From assembly GCF_001552415.1 (NCBI RefSeq), contig NZ_BCRD01000005.1, forward strand, positions 216,579 to 280,578: a DNA stretch of 64,000 nt, written 5' to 3'. Position 1 is the first letter of the stretch, and each line of letters opens with the position of its first letter. This DNA is from Corynebacterium xerosis NBRC 16721 = ATCC 373. Lineage in GTDB: Bacteria; Actinomycetota; Actinomycetes; Mycobacteriales; Mycobacteriaceae. The translations under genes and the position numbers were made by a program. Below the pieces are notes generated by a model, which was given only the letters and a program-made list of their open reading frames with translations, did no database searches and had not been told where the DNA came from. Below, in pieces: positions 9,844 through 19,650 of this stretch.

Positions 9844-10418
9844 TCGTCTTCCCCTCGTCGGTAGATCGCCGTGTCGAAACGGGCCAAACCGTGGATGCGG
9901 CGCTTGAGCTTCTGCTCCAGGATGCCGTATCCCTCGGGCCAGACGGTTTCGTCGTCGGCGGAATGCCTCTCGACGGTGACCACCGCCCCGTCCTTCAGCG
10001 CCGGCCGCAGGGCCTCGAGCATCTCGGTGACCGCCTCGCCCGCCAACTCGTACGGCGGATCGGCGATGACGCGGTCGAAGTGGTCCTCCGGCGCGCCGGC
10101 CAGGTAGGTCGACGCCTTCATCTCGGCGAGCAGCACCCGCGGGTGCCCCACGGTGCCGATGTTCGTCCGGATCGCCCTGGCCGCCGCCGCGGAACTCTCC
10201 ACCAGGACGACCTCGTCGGCGCCGCGCGACGCAGCCTCCAGGCCCAACGCCCCGGAACCGGCGAAAAGATCGAGCACCGTCATGCCCTCGATGCCGAACC
10301 GCGACGACCACGACGAGAAGATCGCCTCGCGCGCGCGGTCCGTCGTCGGCCGCGTCGCCTCGCCCTTCGGCGCGACGAGCCTGCGTCCCCGGGCCACCCC
10401 GGCGATGATGCGCGTCAT
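9840..10418 (-). CDS. rsmD: 16S rRNA (guanine966-N2)-methyltransferase
   Basis: SAM-dependent methyltransferase that modifies G966 of 16S rRNA during 30S assembly. The 192-residue protein starts MTRIIAGVARGRRL, has SAM motif I (DLFAGSGALG, residues 50-59) and the catalytic DPPY motif (120-123). A longer frame adds 40 residues of Gly/Arg shadow; the ATG at 10418 overlaps the stop of the preceding biotinyl-domain gene as ATGA, so the short form is preferred. It forms a tight trio with that gene and coaD. Confidence 0.95.
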   Translation of the reverse strand: MTRIIAGVARGRRLVAPKGEATRPTTDRAREAIFSSWSSRFGIEGMTVLDLFAGSGALGLEAASRGADEVVLVESSAAAARAIRTNIGTVGHPRVLLAEMKASTYLAGAPEDHFDRVIADPPYELAGEAVTEMLEALRPALKDGAVVTVERHSADDETVWPEGYGILEQKLKRRIHGLARFDTAIYRRGEDE

Positions 10419-10693
10419 CGGCCCGCCTCCCGCGCGTCCGCGGCCGCCGAACCGTGCGGCGCCAACAACAGCAGCGGGTCGCCGCCGGAAACGTCGGAGA
10501 AGTCCTCGACCAGGATCTTCGCCACGGTCGCCGGGCACGGCGCCTGCACGGGCGCCTCCAGCTTCACGGCCTCGACCACCGCGACGGGCAGCCCCGTGGT
10601 CACGTCATCGCCCTCGGCGACCTGCAGCCGCGCCACTCCCGCGAAGGGGGCGCACACGACCACGGCGCCGTTGTCACCGTTCGTTTCGCTCAT
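10415..10693 (-). CDS. Small biotin/lipoyl-attachment domain protein
   Basis: Free-standing 92-residue biotinyl/lipoyl domain. The fold pattern is APFAGVARLQVAEGDDV, then the hairpin EAVKLEAPV (residues 41-49), where Lys44 is the expected modified residue, then a mirrored half ending GGDPLLLL. The canonical biotin motif is AMKM/EAMKL; here Val replaces Met before the Lys, which is atypical. It could be a biotin carrier for an acyl-CoA carboxylase whose other subunits are encoded elsewhere. It lies between recG and rsmD, overlapping the latter by 4 bases. No carboxylase gene is nearby, so the partner is unknown. Confidence 0.8.
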   Translation of the reverse strand: MSETNGDNGAVVVCAPFAGVARLQVAEGDDVTTGLPVAVVEAVKLEAPVQAPCPATVAKILVEDFSDVSGGDPLLLLAPHGSAAADAREAGR

Positions 10694-10726
10694 GGCCCCG
10701 AGTCTACGGGCGGCGCCCGGCGCGGC

Positions 10727-12886
10727 TCAGGTGCGGTCCAGGAATCCCGCTTCCTCATCGGTGATGTCGTAGGTCAGGGCCCGGGACTCCTCTGGGCGCG
10801 TCGCCACCAGATGCGCCGCGTCGGCGCGGGCGCGCTCGATGATCCGCCGATCGTCGCCGAGGTTCAGCAGCCCCAGCCCGGCGGTCAGCCCCGACTGGCC
10901 CTCGCCGAGCACGTCGCCGTGCTTGCGGGTGCGCACGTCGATCTCGGCGAGCTCGAAGCCATCGTTCGTCCCGGCGATCGCATCCAGCCGCGCGCGCTCC
11001 GGGGTGCCCGGCCACGTCTCGGTGCACAGGAAGCACGTCCCCGCCAGGTCACCGCGGCCGATGCGTCCGCGCAGCTGATGCAGCTGGGAGACGCCGTAGC
11101 TCTCGGCGCGGCGGATCATCATCACGGTCGCCTCGGGCACGTTGACGCCGACTTCGATGACCGTCGTGGACACCAGCACCGACGTGCGCCCCGCGACGAA
11201 ATCGGCCATCGCACCGGCCTTCTCCTCCGCCGACATTTGCCCGTGCAGGAAACCGACGGCGACCCCGGGCAGGTTGCGGCGGGCCAGGTCGAAGTTGTCC
11301 TCGACGGTTTCGCCCTCGCCCATGATCCGCGGCGACACGACGAACGCGCGGTGCCCGGCGTCGGCCTCCTCCCGGATGACCTCCCAGGCCCGTTCCTCCC
11401 ACCTCGGCTTCTCCACGGTGGGCACCACGATCGACGCCACCTTCTGCCGCTCCCCCGGCATCTCGCGCAGTTCCGAGACGTCGAGGTCGCCGAAGACGGT
11501 CATGGCCATGGTGCGCGGGATGGGCGTCGCCGTCATCACCAGCACATGCGGGGTCATGCCGTCGCGCCCGCGCTCGCGCAGGAGGTCGCGCTGCCGCACG
11601 CCGAACCGGTGCTGCTCGTCGATGACCACCAGCCCCAGGTCGAAGAACTCCACGCCCTCGCTCAGCAGCGCATGCGTGCCCACCACGATCCCAGCCACGC
11701 CGGACACCGCATCCAGCAGCGCCTGGCGCTTCTCGCCCACGGACATCGAACCCGTCAGCAACGTCACGTGGACGTCGAGGCCGGCGTCGTCGAGCAAATC
11801 CCGGATGGTGCGCGCATGCTGCGCCGCCAGGACCTCGGTGGGCGCGAGCAGGACGGACTGCCGGCCGGCGTCGACGACCTGCAGCATCCCCAGCAACGCC
11901 ACGACCGTCTTGCCGGAACCGACTTCGCCCTGCAGCAACCGGTTCATGGGCGCACCCCCGGACAGATCGGCGGACAGGTCGCGCAGCACGGAACGCTGGC
12001 CGCCGGTCAGCTCGAAGGGCAGCGACGCCGTCAGCCGATCGGACAGCCCCGCCGGAGTCGGGGGGCACTGCGGCGCAACCCGTTCCGCGTTGCCGGCACG
12101 GCGCAGGGCCAGCGCGAGCTGGAGTTCCAGCGCCTCGTCGTACTTGAGCCGGTCGAGGGCCAGGGCCGGGCCATCGGCGCCGGGGAAATGCGCCTCGCGC
12201 AGGGCGACGTCGAACGTCGGCAGGTGCGACGGAAACTGCGGCAGCGGTTCCTTCTGCTTCGGCAGCCACGTCAGCACCCGCCGCACGTACAGCGCCATGA
12301 GGATCCCCGACAGCCCCTTGCGCCCCCGGTGGATGGGCAGATACGGCCGCGCCAGCAGCCCGCGCAGCTCCGCCATGCCGTCGGCGCCGTCGATGAGCTT
12401 CTTCAACTTGCCCGTCGCCGCGCCCGGCTGCCCGTCGGCCCCGATTACCAGGACGTCGGCATTGTTCAGCTGCGGCTGATTCCGGAACTCGCCGAGCGTG
12501 CCCAGCACCAGCAGCCGCGTGCCCGGGTACAGGACGTTGGCCAGCCACGGCTGCCCGAAGATCGGCATCGGCAGCTGCCGCACGCCATCGGTGACCGTGA
12601 CGGTGACCGGGTACCTGCGCTTTTCCTTCGCAGGAACGGAAGGGTCGTCCAGGACGTCCGGCTTGACGACGCCCACCACTTCCACGACCGCCGTGATCGA
12701 TTCCCCCACCTGCCCGTAATCGACGTTGAGGCTGTGGCCCTGGGCGGCGTAGCGCTGGGGCAGGCGGGTCAGCAGCCCGCCGACGGTGGTGACGCCGTGG
12801 GCCTCCTTGAGCTTCTTCGCCGCCGCGGCGCCGAGGATCCCCTGCAACGGCGTCATTGCCGTCGGCGTGGCCAACCACCCCAGCAT
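10727..12886 (-). CDS. recG: ATP-dependent DNA helicase RecG
   Basis: Superfamily-2 helicase/translocase that regresses stalled forks and processes recombination intermediates. The 719-residue protein has the N-terminal wedge/OB region (residues 50-155), Walker A GEVGSGKT (320-327), motif II DEQH (423-426), TATPIPRT and the motif VI region QLRGRIGRG. The C-terminal RecG region is present but the protein is somewhat different from the usual helicase start, with a longer N-terminus. The thirty-three bases to the next gene hold no obvious terminator, so it is probably part of the same transcript as the biotinyl-domain gene, rsmD and coaD. Confidence 0.97.
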   Translation of the reverse strand: MLGWLATPTAMTPLQGILGAAAAKKLKEAHGVTTVGGLLTRLPQRYAAQGHSLNVDYGQVGESITAVVEVVGVVKPDVLDDPSVPAKEKRRYPVTVTVTDGVRQLPMPIFGQPWLANVLYPGTRLLVLGTLGEFRNQPQLNNADVLVIGADGQPGAATGKLKKLIDGADGMAELRGLLARPYLPIHRGRKGLSGILMALYVRRVLTWLPKQKEPLPQFPSHLPTFDVALREAHFPGADGPALALDRLKYDEALELQLALALRRAGNAERVAPQCPPTPAGLSDRLTASLPFELTGGQRSVLRDLSADLSGGAPMNRLLQGEVGSGKTVVALLGMLQVVDAGRQSVLLAPTEVLAAQHARTIRDLLDDAGLDVHVTLLTGSMSVGEKRQALLDAVSGVAGIVVGTHALLSEGVEFFDLGLVVIDEQHRFGVRQRDLLRERGRDGMTPHVLVMTATPIPRTMAMTVFGDLDVSELREMPGERQKVASIVVPTVEKPRWEERAWEVIREEADAGHRAFVVSPRIMGEGETVEDNFDLARRNLPGVAVGFLHGQMSAEEKAGAMADFVAGRTSVLVSTTVIEVGVNVPEATVMMIRRAESYGVSQLHQLRGRIGRGDLAGTCFLCTETWPGTPERARLDAIAGTNDGFELAEIDVRTRKHGDVLGEGQSGLTAGLGLLNLGDDRRIIERARADAAHLVATRPEESRALTYDITDEEAGFLDRT

Positions 12887-12898
12887 CGCCGCGCCCCG

Positions 12899-14560
12899 CT
12901 ACTCGACGCCGATCTGGGCGAGCTCGGTCATGCCGTCGGCGGCGTAGGCGGTGACGTCGACGCCGGGGGCGACGTCCTCCAACCGACGGCGCAGGGCCGT
13001 GGTCGACTCGGGATCGACGCCGGTGCCCAGCAGCACGGTGACCAGTTCGCCGCCGGAGCGCAGCATCAGCTCGACGGTGCGCGACAGGGCCTCGGCCACC
13101 GTGTCCGCCACGACCAGGATGTCGCCGCCGACGGTGGCCAGGACGTCGCCCTTGGCGCACGGGCCGGCGGCGGTGAGCCCGGCGCTCGGGGCGGCGCCGA
13201 GGGTGGCGGTGCGCATGCCGGCGGAGGCCTCGCTCATGGCGTAGGCGTCGACGGCCAGCGGAATCGTCGGATCGTGGACGGCCACCGCGGCCAAACCGTT
13301 GGCCAGCGTCGCCGTGGGCAGGATGGTGATGGAGTGGTCGCCGGCCTGCGCCGCCAGCTCCACCTGGATCAGCTCGCGGTTGCCCACCAGCCCGTTGGGC
13401 AGCAGCAGCACGTCGCCGTCGCCGGGCAACGCGGCGATGGCCGACAGGATGGACCCCACCACGTCGCCGTCCGGCCCCACCGGGGTCGCGCCGGCGGAGG
13501 CGAACAGGTCGGAGATCGGCCCGGTCGGGGCGACGGCCAGCAGGGAGCGGGCGGGCGCCCGTTGCCCGTCGTCGATGACGTCGGCGAGCACCTCGATGCG
13601 GATGTTCTCCGGCCGGCCGAAGTCCAGCGCCGCCTCGATGACGGCGCCGGCGTCGGTGGAGTGGATGTGCATCATGTGCTTCTCGCCGCCTTCTCCGGCG
13701 ATGACCAGCGAGTTGCCCAGCGAGTGCATGGTGGCGCGAAACTCCCCCATGCGGTCGGCGGGCACGTCGATGAGCAGCATGACCTCGAGTTCCGGGCCGA
13801 TCGCGGCCGACGCCGTGACGTGGAGGTCGGGGTCGTCGGGGGCCTGGCCGGACACTTCGTCGAGAAGCGCGTCGAGAAGCAGCACCAACCCCGCGCCGCC
13901 CGCATCGACGACCCCCGCATCACGCAGGGCCTGCAACTGCGAGGGCGTGCGGTCGAGGGCCTGGCGCGCGGCCTCGGAGGCGGCGGCGATGACGTCGACG
14001 AGATCGCCGGGGTCGCGCTGGCCGGCGGCGACCGCGGCCTGGCGCAGCACGGTGAGGATCGTGCCCTCCACCGGGTCTGCGATGGCGCGGTCGACGTGGC
14101 TCACCGCGGTGTCCAGGGCCTTCTGCACGTGCTCGCCGCCGAAACCGCCGGGGGCGGCAGCCTCCGCCAGCGCACGCAGGACCTGCGACAACACGGTCCC
14201 CGAATTGCCCCGCGCGCCGCGGACAGCACCGGCGGCCAACGCGATGGCGATGTCGTGCGCGCCGGGCACGTCGTCATCCGCCGACGCCTCCCCCGTCGGC
14301 CCGGCCGCACCGAAGGGGCCGGCGGCCGCGGCCCCGGCCTTTTCCACGGCCTTCTCGGCGGCAGACTCCGCCGACGCCAGCGCGGCGGACATGGTGGCGG
14401 CCATGTTCGAGCCGGTGTCGGCGTCGGGCACGGGGAAGACGTTGAGTTCGTTGATTTCCTCGCGGCGCCGTTCCAGCACGGACACGCAACGGCGGGCCCA
14501 ACTCAGCAGGGAGGGCCCATCGATGCGCGTGGGCCGTTCGGACGGCGGCATGGCGGGCAT
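12899..14560 (-). CDS. DAK2-domain protein, FakA/YloV-like kinase
   Basis: 553-residue member of the dihydroxyacetone-kinase-like family that includes FakA, the ATP-binding subunit of fatty acid kinase, which works with a DegV-type lipid carrier. The N-terminal DAK2 domain carries the magnesium-binding NVFPVPDADTGSNM (Asp46, Asp48) and GARGNSGTVLSQ. The C-terminal half is the DegV-like/EDD region typical of YloV proteins. No degV gene is in the window. The ATG lies one base after the ung stop; it precedes recG by 12 bases, a pairing seen widely in Gram-positives. Substrate is inferred from family only. Confidence 0.85.
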   Translation of the reverse strand: MPAMPPSERPTRIDGPSLLSWARRCVSVLERRREEINELNVFPVPDADTGSNMAATMSAALASAESAAEKAVEKAGAAAAGPFGAAGPTGEASADDDVPGAHDIAIALAAGAVRGARGNSGTVLSQVLRALAEAAAPGGFGGEHVQKALDTAVSHVDRAIADPVEGTILTVLRQAAVAAGQRDPGDLVDVIAAASEAARQALDRTPSQLQALRDAGVVDAGGAGLVLLLDALLDEVSGQAPDDPDLHVTASAAIGPELEVMLLIDVPADRMGEFRATMHSLGNSLVIAGEGGEKHMMHIHSTDAGAVIEAALDFGRPENIRIEVLADVIDDGQRAPARSLLAVAPTGPISDLFASAGATPVGPDGDVVGSILSAIAALPGDGDVLLLPNGLVGNRELIQVELAAQAGDHSITILPTATLANGLAAVAVHDPTIPLAVDAYAMSEASAGMRTATLGAAPSAGLTAAGPCAKGDVLATVGGDILVVADTVAEALSRTVELMLRSGGELVTVLLGTGVDPESTTALRRRLEDVAPGVDVTAYAADGMTELAQIGVE

Positions 14561-14561
14561 A

Positions 14562-15239
14562 TTACAGCGTCCAATCCACCGGATCGGCCCCGAGCGCGCG
14601 CAGCGCGTCGTTGGCGCGGGTGAACGGCCGCGAACCGAAGAACCCCCGCGACGCGCTCAGCGGCGACGGGTGCGCCGAACAGATGCACGGCACGTCGCCG
14701 AGCAGCTTCTGGGCGGTCTGGGCGTCGCGACCCCACAGGATCGCCACCAACGGCGCGTCGCGGCGGGCGAGGGCGCGGATGGCCTCCGCGGTGATGTCCT
14801 CCCACCCCTTGCGCCGGTGCGAGGCGGGCTTGCCGGGCTGCACCGTGAGCACCCGGTTGAACAGGGCCACGCCGTTGTCCGTCCACCGCGACAAGTCCCC
14901 GTGTTCCGGGGCCGTGAGCCCCAGGTCGGACTCGTATTCGCGGTAGATGTTGGCGAGCGACCGCGGCAGCGGCCGCACGTCCGGGTGCACCGAAAAGCTC
15001 AGCCCCATCGCATGGCCCGGCGTGGGATACGGGTCCTGGCCGACGATGAGGACGCGGACGTCGTCGAAAGGCGTGGTGAACGCCCGCAGCACGTCCTCGC
15101 CCGCCGGCAGGTAGCCGCGGCCGACCTCGTTTTCCGCGCGGAGGAAGTCGCCCATGGCATGAATGGAATCCGCCACCGGCTCCAACGCGCGGGCCCAGCC
15201 CTCCTCGACGGGCAGGGGGCGGCCGTGGAAGTCCGCCAT
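14562..15239 (-). CDS. ung: Uracil-DNA glycosylase
   Basis: Family-1 enzyme that excises uracil from DNA. The 225-residue protein contains the water-activating loop GQDPYP (residues 67-72, catalytic Asp69), the LWGRDAQ segment and the DNA-intercalation motif HPSPLS (190-195), all intact. Its ATG shares one base with the TGA of thiL (TGATG), fixing the start despite a much longer frame upstream. Confidence 0.97.
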   Translation of the reverse strand: MADFHGRPLPVEEGWARALEPVADSIHAMGDFLRAENEVGRGYLPAGEDVLRAFTTPFDDVRVLIVGQDPYPTPGHAMGLSFSVHPDVRPLPRSLANIYREYESDLGLTAPEHGDLSRWTDNGVALFNRVLTVQPGKPASHRRKGWEDITAEAIRALARRDAPLVAILWGRDAQTAQKLLGDVPCICSAHPSPLSASRGFFGSRPFTRANDALRALGADPVDWTL

Positions 15240-16201
15240 CAGAAGCTCACCCATCCCCCGCGCAGCCACGGCTCGCGACCGGCGACGGACACCGGCAGAC
15301 CACGATCGCGGTGGACAGTGCCGATGGGCCGGAAACCCGTGGGCGGCTCGCCGGAGGTGGTCCCCAGCAGCGTGTGGTCCTCCCCGCCGGCGAGCACCCA
15401 CCGCCACGGATCGGTGTCGACGGCGTCGGCCGCGGCCATGAGCAGCTCGGACGGGGCGATGACATCTTCGTCGATGTCGATGGTGACGTTGCTGGCCACC
15501 GCGATTTCGGTCAGGTCGACGACGAGGCCGTCGGAATTGTCGGTCAGCGCGCCCACGCCGGCCGCGCGCGCCACGGGGCCGCGGCCGTAGGCGAAATCGG
15601 GGACCAGGTGGGCGTCGACGAGCTCCCTGAATTTCTCCGGAACCGCCGCCGGCGACCCGTATCGGGTCAACAGGTCCAGGCCGGCGCCCGAGTATCCGAT
15701 CCGCCCGGCCGCGATGACCGTATCGCCGGCGCGGGCGGCCGAACGGACCAACGGGCGGCCGGGGCCGCCGAGCTCGCCCATCGCCGTGATGGAGATGACC
15801 AGGGAGTCGCCGCCGACGATGTCCCCGCCGACCAGCTCCGCGGCGCATTTGCGGCCCTGCTCGCGCAGCCCCCGGGCAATGCCGCGGACGACGTCGAGTT
15901 CGGTGTCCTCCGGGACGGACAGGCCCATGAGGATGGCGGTCGGGCGGGCGCCCATCGCCTCGACGTCGGCGAAGTTCTGGACGGCGGCCTTGGCCCCCAC
16001 CTGCTCGGGCGTGGACCATTCCAGGGAGAAGTGGCGGCCCTCGACGAGCATGTCGGTCGACGCGATGTAGCGGGCGTTGGGCGTGGTCATGGACAGCACC
16101 GCGGCGTCGTCGCCGTTGCGGGCCGAGGGCGCGACTTCCCGGATCGCCGCGATCACGGCGTGCTCGCCGACTTCTCCGACTGTCGTCATGGTTGGGGTCA
16201 C
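15239..16201 (-). CDS. thiL: Thiamine-monophosphate kinase
   Basis: Phosphorylates thiamine monophosphate to thiamine pyrophosphate, the last step of cofactor synthesis. Visible motifs are the N-terminal NGDDAAVLS, the [11 protein letters not shown] loop, [11 protein letters not shown], the central [10 protein letters not shown] and GGEDHTLLG. The GTG at 16201 is chosen because GGAAGGA lies about seven bases upstream; an ATG at 16189 is also possible and would shorten the 320-residue product by four. It is the first gene of the minus-strand block and diverges from the DUF3515 gene after 66 bases. Confidence 0.94.
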   Translation of the reverse strand: MTPTMTTVGEVGEHAVIAAIREVAPSARNGDDAAVLSMTTPNARYIASTDMLVEGRHFSLEWSTPEQVGAKAAVQNFADVEAMGARPTAILMGLSVPEDTELDVVRGIARGLREQGRKCAAELVGGDIVGGDSLVISITAMGELGGPGRPLVRSAARAGDTVIAAGRIGYSGAGLDLLTRYGSPAAVPEKFRELVDAHLVPDFAYGRGPVARAAGVGALTDNSDGLVVDLTEIAVASNVTIDIDEDVIAPSELLMAAADAVDTDPWRWVLAGGEDHTLLGTTSGEPPTGFRPIGTVHRDRGLPVSVAGREPWLRGGWVSF

Positions 16202-16253
16202 CGTTCCTTCCGGGGCGCCGCAGGGCGGCGCATCGCCCGTGGCGTGGGCGAAG

Positions 16254-16259
16254 TAGACT
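16254..16259 (+). promoter_or_regulatory. -10 box of leaderless promoter, DUF3515 gene
   Basis: TAGACT ends eight bases before the ATG at 16268, with no ribosome binding site between. It lies within the 66-base divergent region shared with thiL. Confidence 0.6.
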
Positions 16260-16267
16260 TTTCCCAC

Positions 16268-17212
16268 ATGGGAGAAAACGTTCACGCTCAGGGTAACCGG
16301 CGCCGCGCGGCCATCGCACTGGCCCTCGCGGTACTGCTCACCCTCGGCGTCATCATCGGCGCGAAGTTTTTCCAGGACGATCAGGCCAGGAACCCGGTGA
16401 TGCTGTCGTCGCCGGAGATGCCCGACGACGATTCCCCGAAGTGCGCCGAGCTCCTCGACCGCCTTCCGGACCGCGTGGATGGCCTGGTCCGCGCCGAACT
16501 CGCCGACCCCGCCCCCAAGGGCGCGGCGGTGTGGCGCAACACCGCGGATGAGCGGGTGACGCTGCGGTGCGGCGCCCCGGTTCCGGTGCAGTACACGGAG
16601 CTGTCGGCCACCGAGGAGATCGACGGCGTCACGTGGGTCCGCGTCAACGACACCACCGAGGGCTCCGACCTGTCGACGTGGTTCGCCGTCGGCCGCACCC
16701 CGGTCGTGGCGGTGACCGCCGATGCATCGCGCGCCGACGCCATCGGGGACCTGTCCGAGGCCATGCTCCCCGACGCCGAGATCGGCGACGCCCCGGCCCC
16801 GAACCCGGTTCCGCTCACGGACCTCGAGGCCCCGCAGGCCGACGGCCGCTGCTCCGCGGTCCTGGCCGCGCTGCCGAAGACCATCGGCGAGCGCGAGCGG
16901 GTGGAAGACGCCGATCTGCCCGAGGGCTCGGTGGTCTGGGCAGATGAGGCAGGCAGCGTGATTTCGCTGCGCTGCGGCCTCGCGGAACCGGCCGGTTACG
17001 AGGACACCGAGCAGCAGTTGACGCAGATCAACGACATCGTGTGGTTCTCCGAGCCGTCGCTGTCCTCCGGTGACGTGGGCACGTGGTACGCGATGGGCCG
17101 CGAGCGCTACGTCGCCGTCCATCTGCCGGTCGGGGAGGCCTCCGCGGTCCTGCCGCAGATGTCCAACATCATCTCGGCGAACCTCGAGAACGTCTCGCCC
17201 AGCGAGGAATAG
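16268..17212 (+). CDS. Secreted or membrane-anchored protein with two DUF3515 domains
   Basis: 314-residue protein of unknown function. A basic N-terminus (NRRR) is followed by a single hydrophobic segment (about residues 14-33), so it is probably anchored with its bulk outside. Two homologous units follow: residues 59-172 and 195-307. Each begins C-x2/3-L-x2-LP, has a GxxVW segment, an (S/T)LRCG motif with a second Cys (101; 236), an Asp-rich [18 protein letters not shown] strand, [16 protein letters not shown] and a closing helix. The Cys pairs (59/101 and 195/236) could form one disulphide per unit. DUF3515 next to thiL/ddl is usual in actinobacteria, but the family is normally single-domain. 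Convergent with ddl. Confidence 0.8.
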   Translation: MGENVHAQGNRRRAAIALALAVLLTLGVIIGAKFFQDDQARNPVMLSSPEMPDDDSPKCAELLDRLPDRVDGLVRAELADPAPKGAAVWRNTADERVTLRCGAPVPVQYTELSATEEIDGVTWVRVNDTTEGSDLSTWFAVGRTPVVAVTADASRADAIGDLSEAMLPDAEIGDAPAPNPVPLTDLEAPQADGRCSAVLAALPKTIGERERVEDADLPEGSVVWADEAGSVISLRCGLAEPAGYEDTEQQLTQINDIVWFSEPSLSSGDVGTWYAMGRERYVAVHLPVGEASAVLPQMSNIISANLENVSPSEE

Positions 17213-17231
17213 GTCCGACCCGCGCCCCCGC

Positions 17232-18350
17232 CTACCGACGCGCGACCAGCGCGCGCTGCACGAGCGTGTCCAGCAGCTCCGGGTAGGTCACGCCGGAGGC
17301 GGCGAACATCTGCGGGTACATGGAAATCGGGGTGAAGCCCGGCATGGTGTTGACCTCGTTGAGCACTGGCCCGTCGGCGGTGACGAAGAAGTCGACGCGG
17401 GTCAGGCCGTCGCAGCCGATCGAGCGGAATGCCAGCTTGGACAGCTCCTGCACCTGTGCAATTGTCTCGGCGGGCAGCTGCGCCGGGATCTGCGCGGTGA
17501 CCACGTCGTCGAGGTACTTGGTGTCGAAGCCGTAGAAGCCCTCGTCGGAGTCCTCGGTGCCGGCCAGCTGCGCGGGAGCCGAGGCCACCAGCTCGCCGTC
17601 GGGGCGCTGCAGCACGCCGCACTCGACCTCGGCGCCGACGATGCCCTTCTCCACGATCACCTTCGAGTCGTGCGCCCGCGCCAGCTCCAGCGCCGCCGCG
17701 AACTCCTCCCAGGAATCCACCTTGGAAATGCCGATCGACGACCCGCCGCGCGCGGGCTTGACGAACACGGGCAACCCCAGGCGGCCGCGGTCGGAGTCCG
17801 CCAGCTCCTCGCCCTCCGCCAGCACGGCCTGCTCCCCCACCGGAATGCCGCCGGCCACCGCGAGGTTCTTGGTGCGCTCCTTGTCCATGCCCGCCGCCGA
17901 CGCCAGCACGCCCGGGCCGACGAACGGGATCCGCGACAGCTCGAGCAGACCCTGGATGGTCCCGTCCTCGCCGTTGGGGCCGTGCAGCACCGGGAACACC
18001 ACGTCGACGATGTCGTGGACCTCGCCGGCCGCGGGCCCGGCGACGTAGCGCAGCTCGCCCTTGCGCGACGGGTCGGCGGACAGCTGCAGCTCGGCGCCGC
18101 CGTCCCCGACGTCGGGCACGTGCGGCAGTTCGCGGCCGTGCTTGCTCAGCGCCTCCGGGTCGGCCGTGCCGGGCGTCCACGTGCCGCCGCGGGTGATGCC
18201 GACCGGCACCACGCGGTAGACCTCCGGGTCCAGGTGGGCCATGATCGCGCCCGCGGACACGCAGGAGACGTTGTGCTCGGGGCTCGCGCCGCCGTAGAGG
18301 ACGGCGACGGCGATGCGGTCATCGGTGGTGCGCTGTGCAGGCGAAGTCAT
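17232..18350 (-). CDS. ddl: D-alanine--D-alanine ligase
   Basis: ATP-grasp enzyme that joins two D-alanines for peptidoglycan precursors. The 372-residue protein has the N-terminal YGGASPEHNVS motif, HGPNGEDGTIQG, the ATP-binding FVKPARGGSSIGISK, and the metal-binding end VDFFVTADGPVLNEVNTMPG. All are intact. The ATG has a plausible start context; 90 bases separate it from the gpsA stop upstream, and its 3' end faces the DUF3515 gene across 19 bases with no visible hairpin. Confidence 0.97.
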   Translation of the reverse strand: MTSPAQRTTDDRIAVAVLYGGASPEHNVSCVSAGAIMAHLDPEVYRVVPVGITRGGTWTPGTADPEALSKHGRELPHVPDVGDGGAELQLSADPSRKGELRYVAGPAAGEVHDIVDVVFPVLHGPNGEDGTIQGLLELSRIPFVGPGVLASAAGMDKERTKNLAVAGGIPVGEQAVLAEGEELADSDRGRLGLPVFVKPARGGSSIGISKVDSWEEFAAALELARAHDSKVIVEKGIVGAEVECGVLQRPDGELVASAPAQLAGTEDSDEGFYGFDTKYLDDVVTAQIPAQLPAETIAQVQELSKLAFRSIGCDGLTRVDFFVTADGPVLNEVNTMPGFTPISMYPQMFAASGVTYPELLDTLVQRALVARR

Positions 18351-18440
18351 GGTTTCGCATCCTACCCCCGGGGCCGGACCGCATTTCGCTTGACGACGGC
18401 CCGGCGCACGCCGGTTTCCGCCGCACCGCGCCGGCGGCGG

Positions 18441-19439
18441 CTATTCCGCCTTGCGGGAGCGGCCCATCAACGCGCGGATCATCTCGTCGACGGACACGCC
18501 CTGATGGCACACGGCGTGGACGGCCTCCGTGATCGGCATTTCCACGCCATGCTCGTGGGCGAGCTCGCGCACCGAGATCGACGAGATGACGCCCTCGGCG
18601 ACCTGGCCGCGGGTGGCGTGCTGCGCCTCCTCCACGGTGTCGCCCCGGCCCATGCGCTCGCCGAAGGTGCGGTTGCGCGACAGCGGCGACGAGCAGGTGG
18701 CCACGAGATCGCCGAGGCCGGCCAGGCCGGAGAAGGTCTTCTCCTGCGCGCCGGCGGCGACGCCGAGACGGGTGATCTCCGCCAGGCCGCGGGTGATGAT
18801 GGTCGCCAGCGTGTTTTCGCCCAGCCCCTGGCCCGTGGCCATGCCGCACGCCAGCGCGATGACGTTCTTGCACGCGCCGCCGATCTCGCAGCCGATGACG
18901 TCGGGGTTGGTGTACGGGCGGAAGTAGCCGGTGGCCACGGCCGCCTGCACCAGCTGGGCACGGGTGACGTCGGTGCACGCGATGACGGTCGCGGCGGGCT
19001 GACCGGCGGCGATCTCGCGGGCGAGGTTCGGGCCGGACAAAACGGCGACGCGTTCCTCCGGCACCTGGGCGACTTCGGTGATGACCTCGCTCATGCGCTT
19101 GTGCGATTCGCGCTCGATGCCCTTGGCCAGGCTCAGCAGCGTCGCCTGCGGTGCGATGAGGTCGCGCCATTCCGCCAGATTCACGCGCAGCGTCTGCGAG
19201 GGCACGGCCAGCACCACGATGTCCGCTCCGTCGAGCGTCGCGGCCGCGTCGTCGCCGGCGGTGATGTTCTCCGGCAGCACCAGGCCCGGCAGGTAATCGG
19301 AATTCTCGCGGGTGGTCTGGATGCGCTCGGCCTGCTCGCCGCGCCGCGCCCACAACCGCACCGGGTTGCCCGCGTCGGCGAAGACCTTGGCCAGCGTCGT
19401 CCCCCACGAACCCGCGCCCATCACGGCGACGTCGACCAT
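18441..19439 (-). CDS. gpsA: Glycerol-3-phosphate dehydrogenase [NAD(P)+]
   Basis: Reduces dihydroxyacetone phosphate to sn-glycerol-3-phosphate for phospholipid synthesis. The 332-residue protein opens with the Rossmann motif GAGSWG (8-13), has the SGPNLAREI segment and the catalytic-Lys region [13 protein letters not shown], plus the C-terminal [20 protein letters not shown] helix bundle. The ATG follows a strong GGAAGGAG ribosome binding site. The upstream 211 bases are shared with the divergent mutT1 gene; a minus-strand TAGGCT at 19524-19529 is a candidate -10. Confidence 0.97.
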   Translation of the reverse strand: MVDVAVMGAGSWGTTLAKVFADAGNPVRLWARRGEQAERIQTTRENSDYLPGLVLPENITAGDDAAATLDGADIVVLAVPSQTLRVNLAEWRDLIAPQATLLSLAKGIERESHKRMSEVITEVAQVPEERVAVLSGPNLAREIAAGQPAATVIACTDVTRAQLVQAAVATGYFRPYTNPDVIGCEIGGACKNVIALACGMATGQGLGENTLATIITRGLAEITRLGVAAGAQEKTFSGLAGLGDLVATCSSPLSRNRTFGERMGRGDTVEEAQHATRGQVAEGVISSISVRELAHEHGVEMPITEAVHAVCHQGVSVDEMIRALMGRSRKAE

Positions 19440-19650
19440 CGGTCGCTCCTTCCGGTTGCCCTCGGCTGAATCATGCTCCAGGAGACCACGGGAACCCCGC
19501 TCCCGGAACCCCTTTCGCCGACAAGCCTAGCCATGGTCGGCCGCCAGGCGTTCGACGGGTGAGCCACCTGCGGCGGGGTTATGCTTGGTCGAAGCACCAG
19601 CCCCGTCGACCGTCGAGTACCGCGCCCATCGGCGCACAGGAGCAAGCAAG

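Noticed and set aside
10454..14623. 1389-codon plus-strand frame across recG and the DAK2 gene
   Set aside because: Antisense to two well-supported genes; His/Gln/Arg/Gly-rich composition is a GC-rich shadow.
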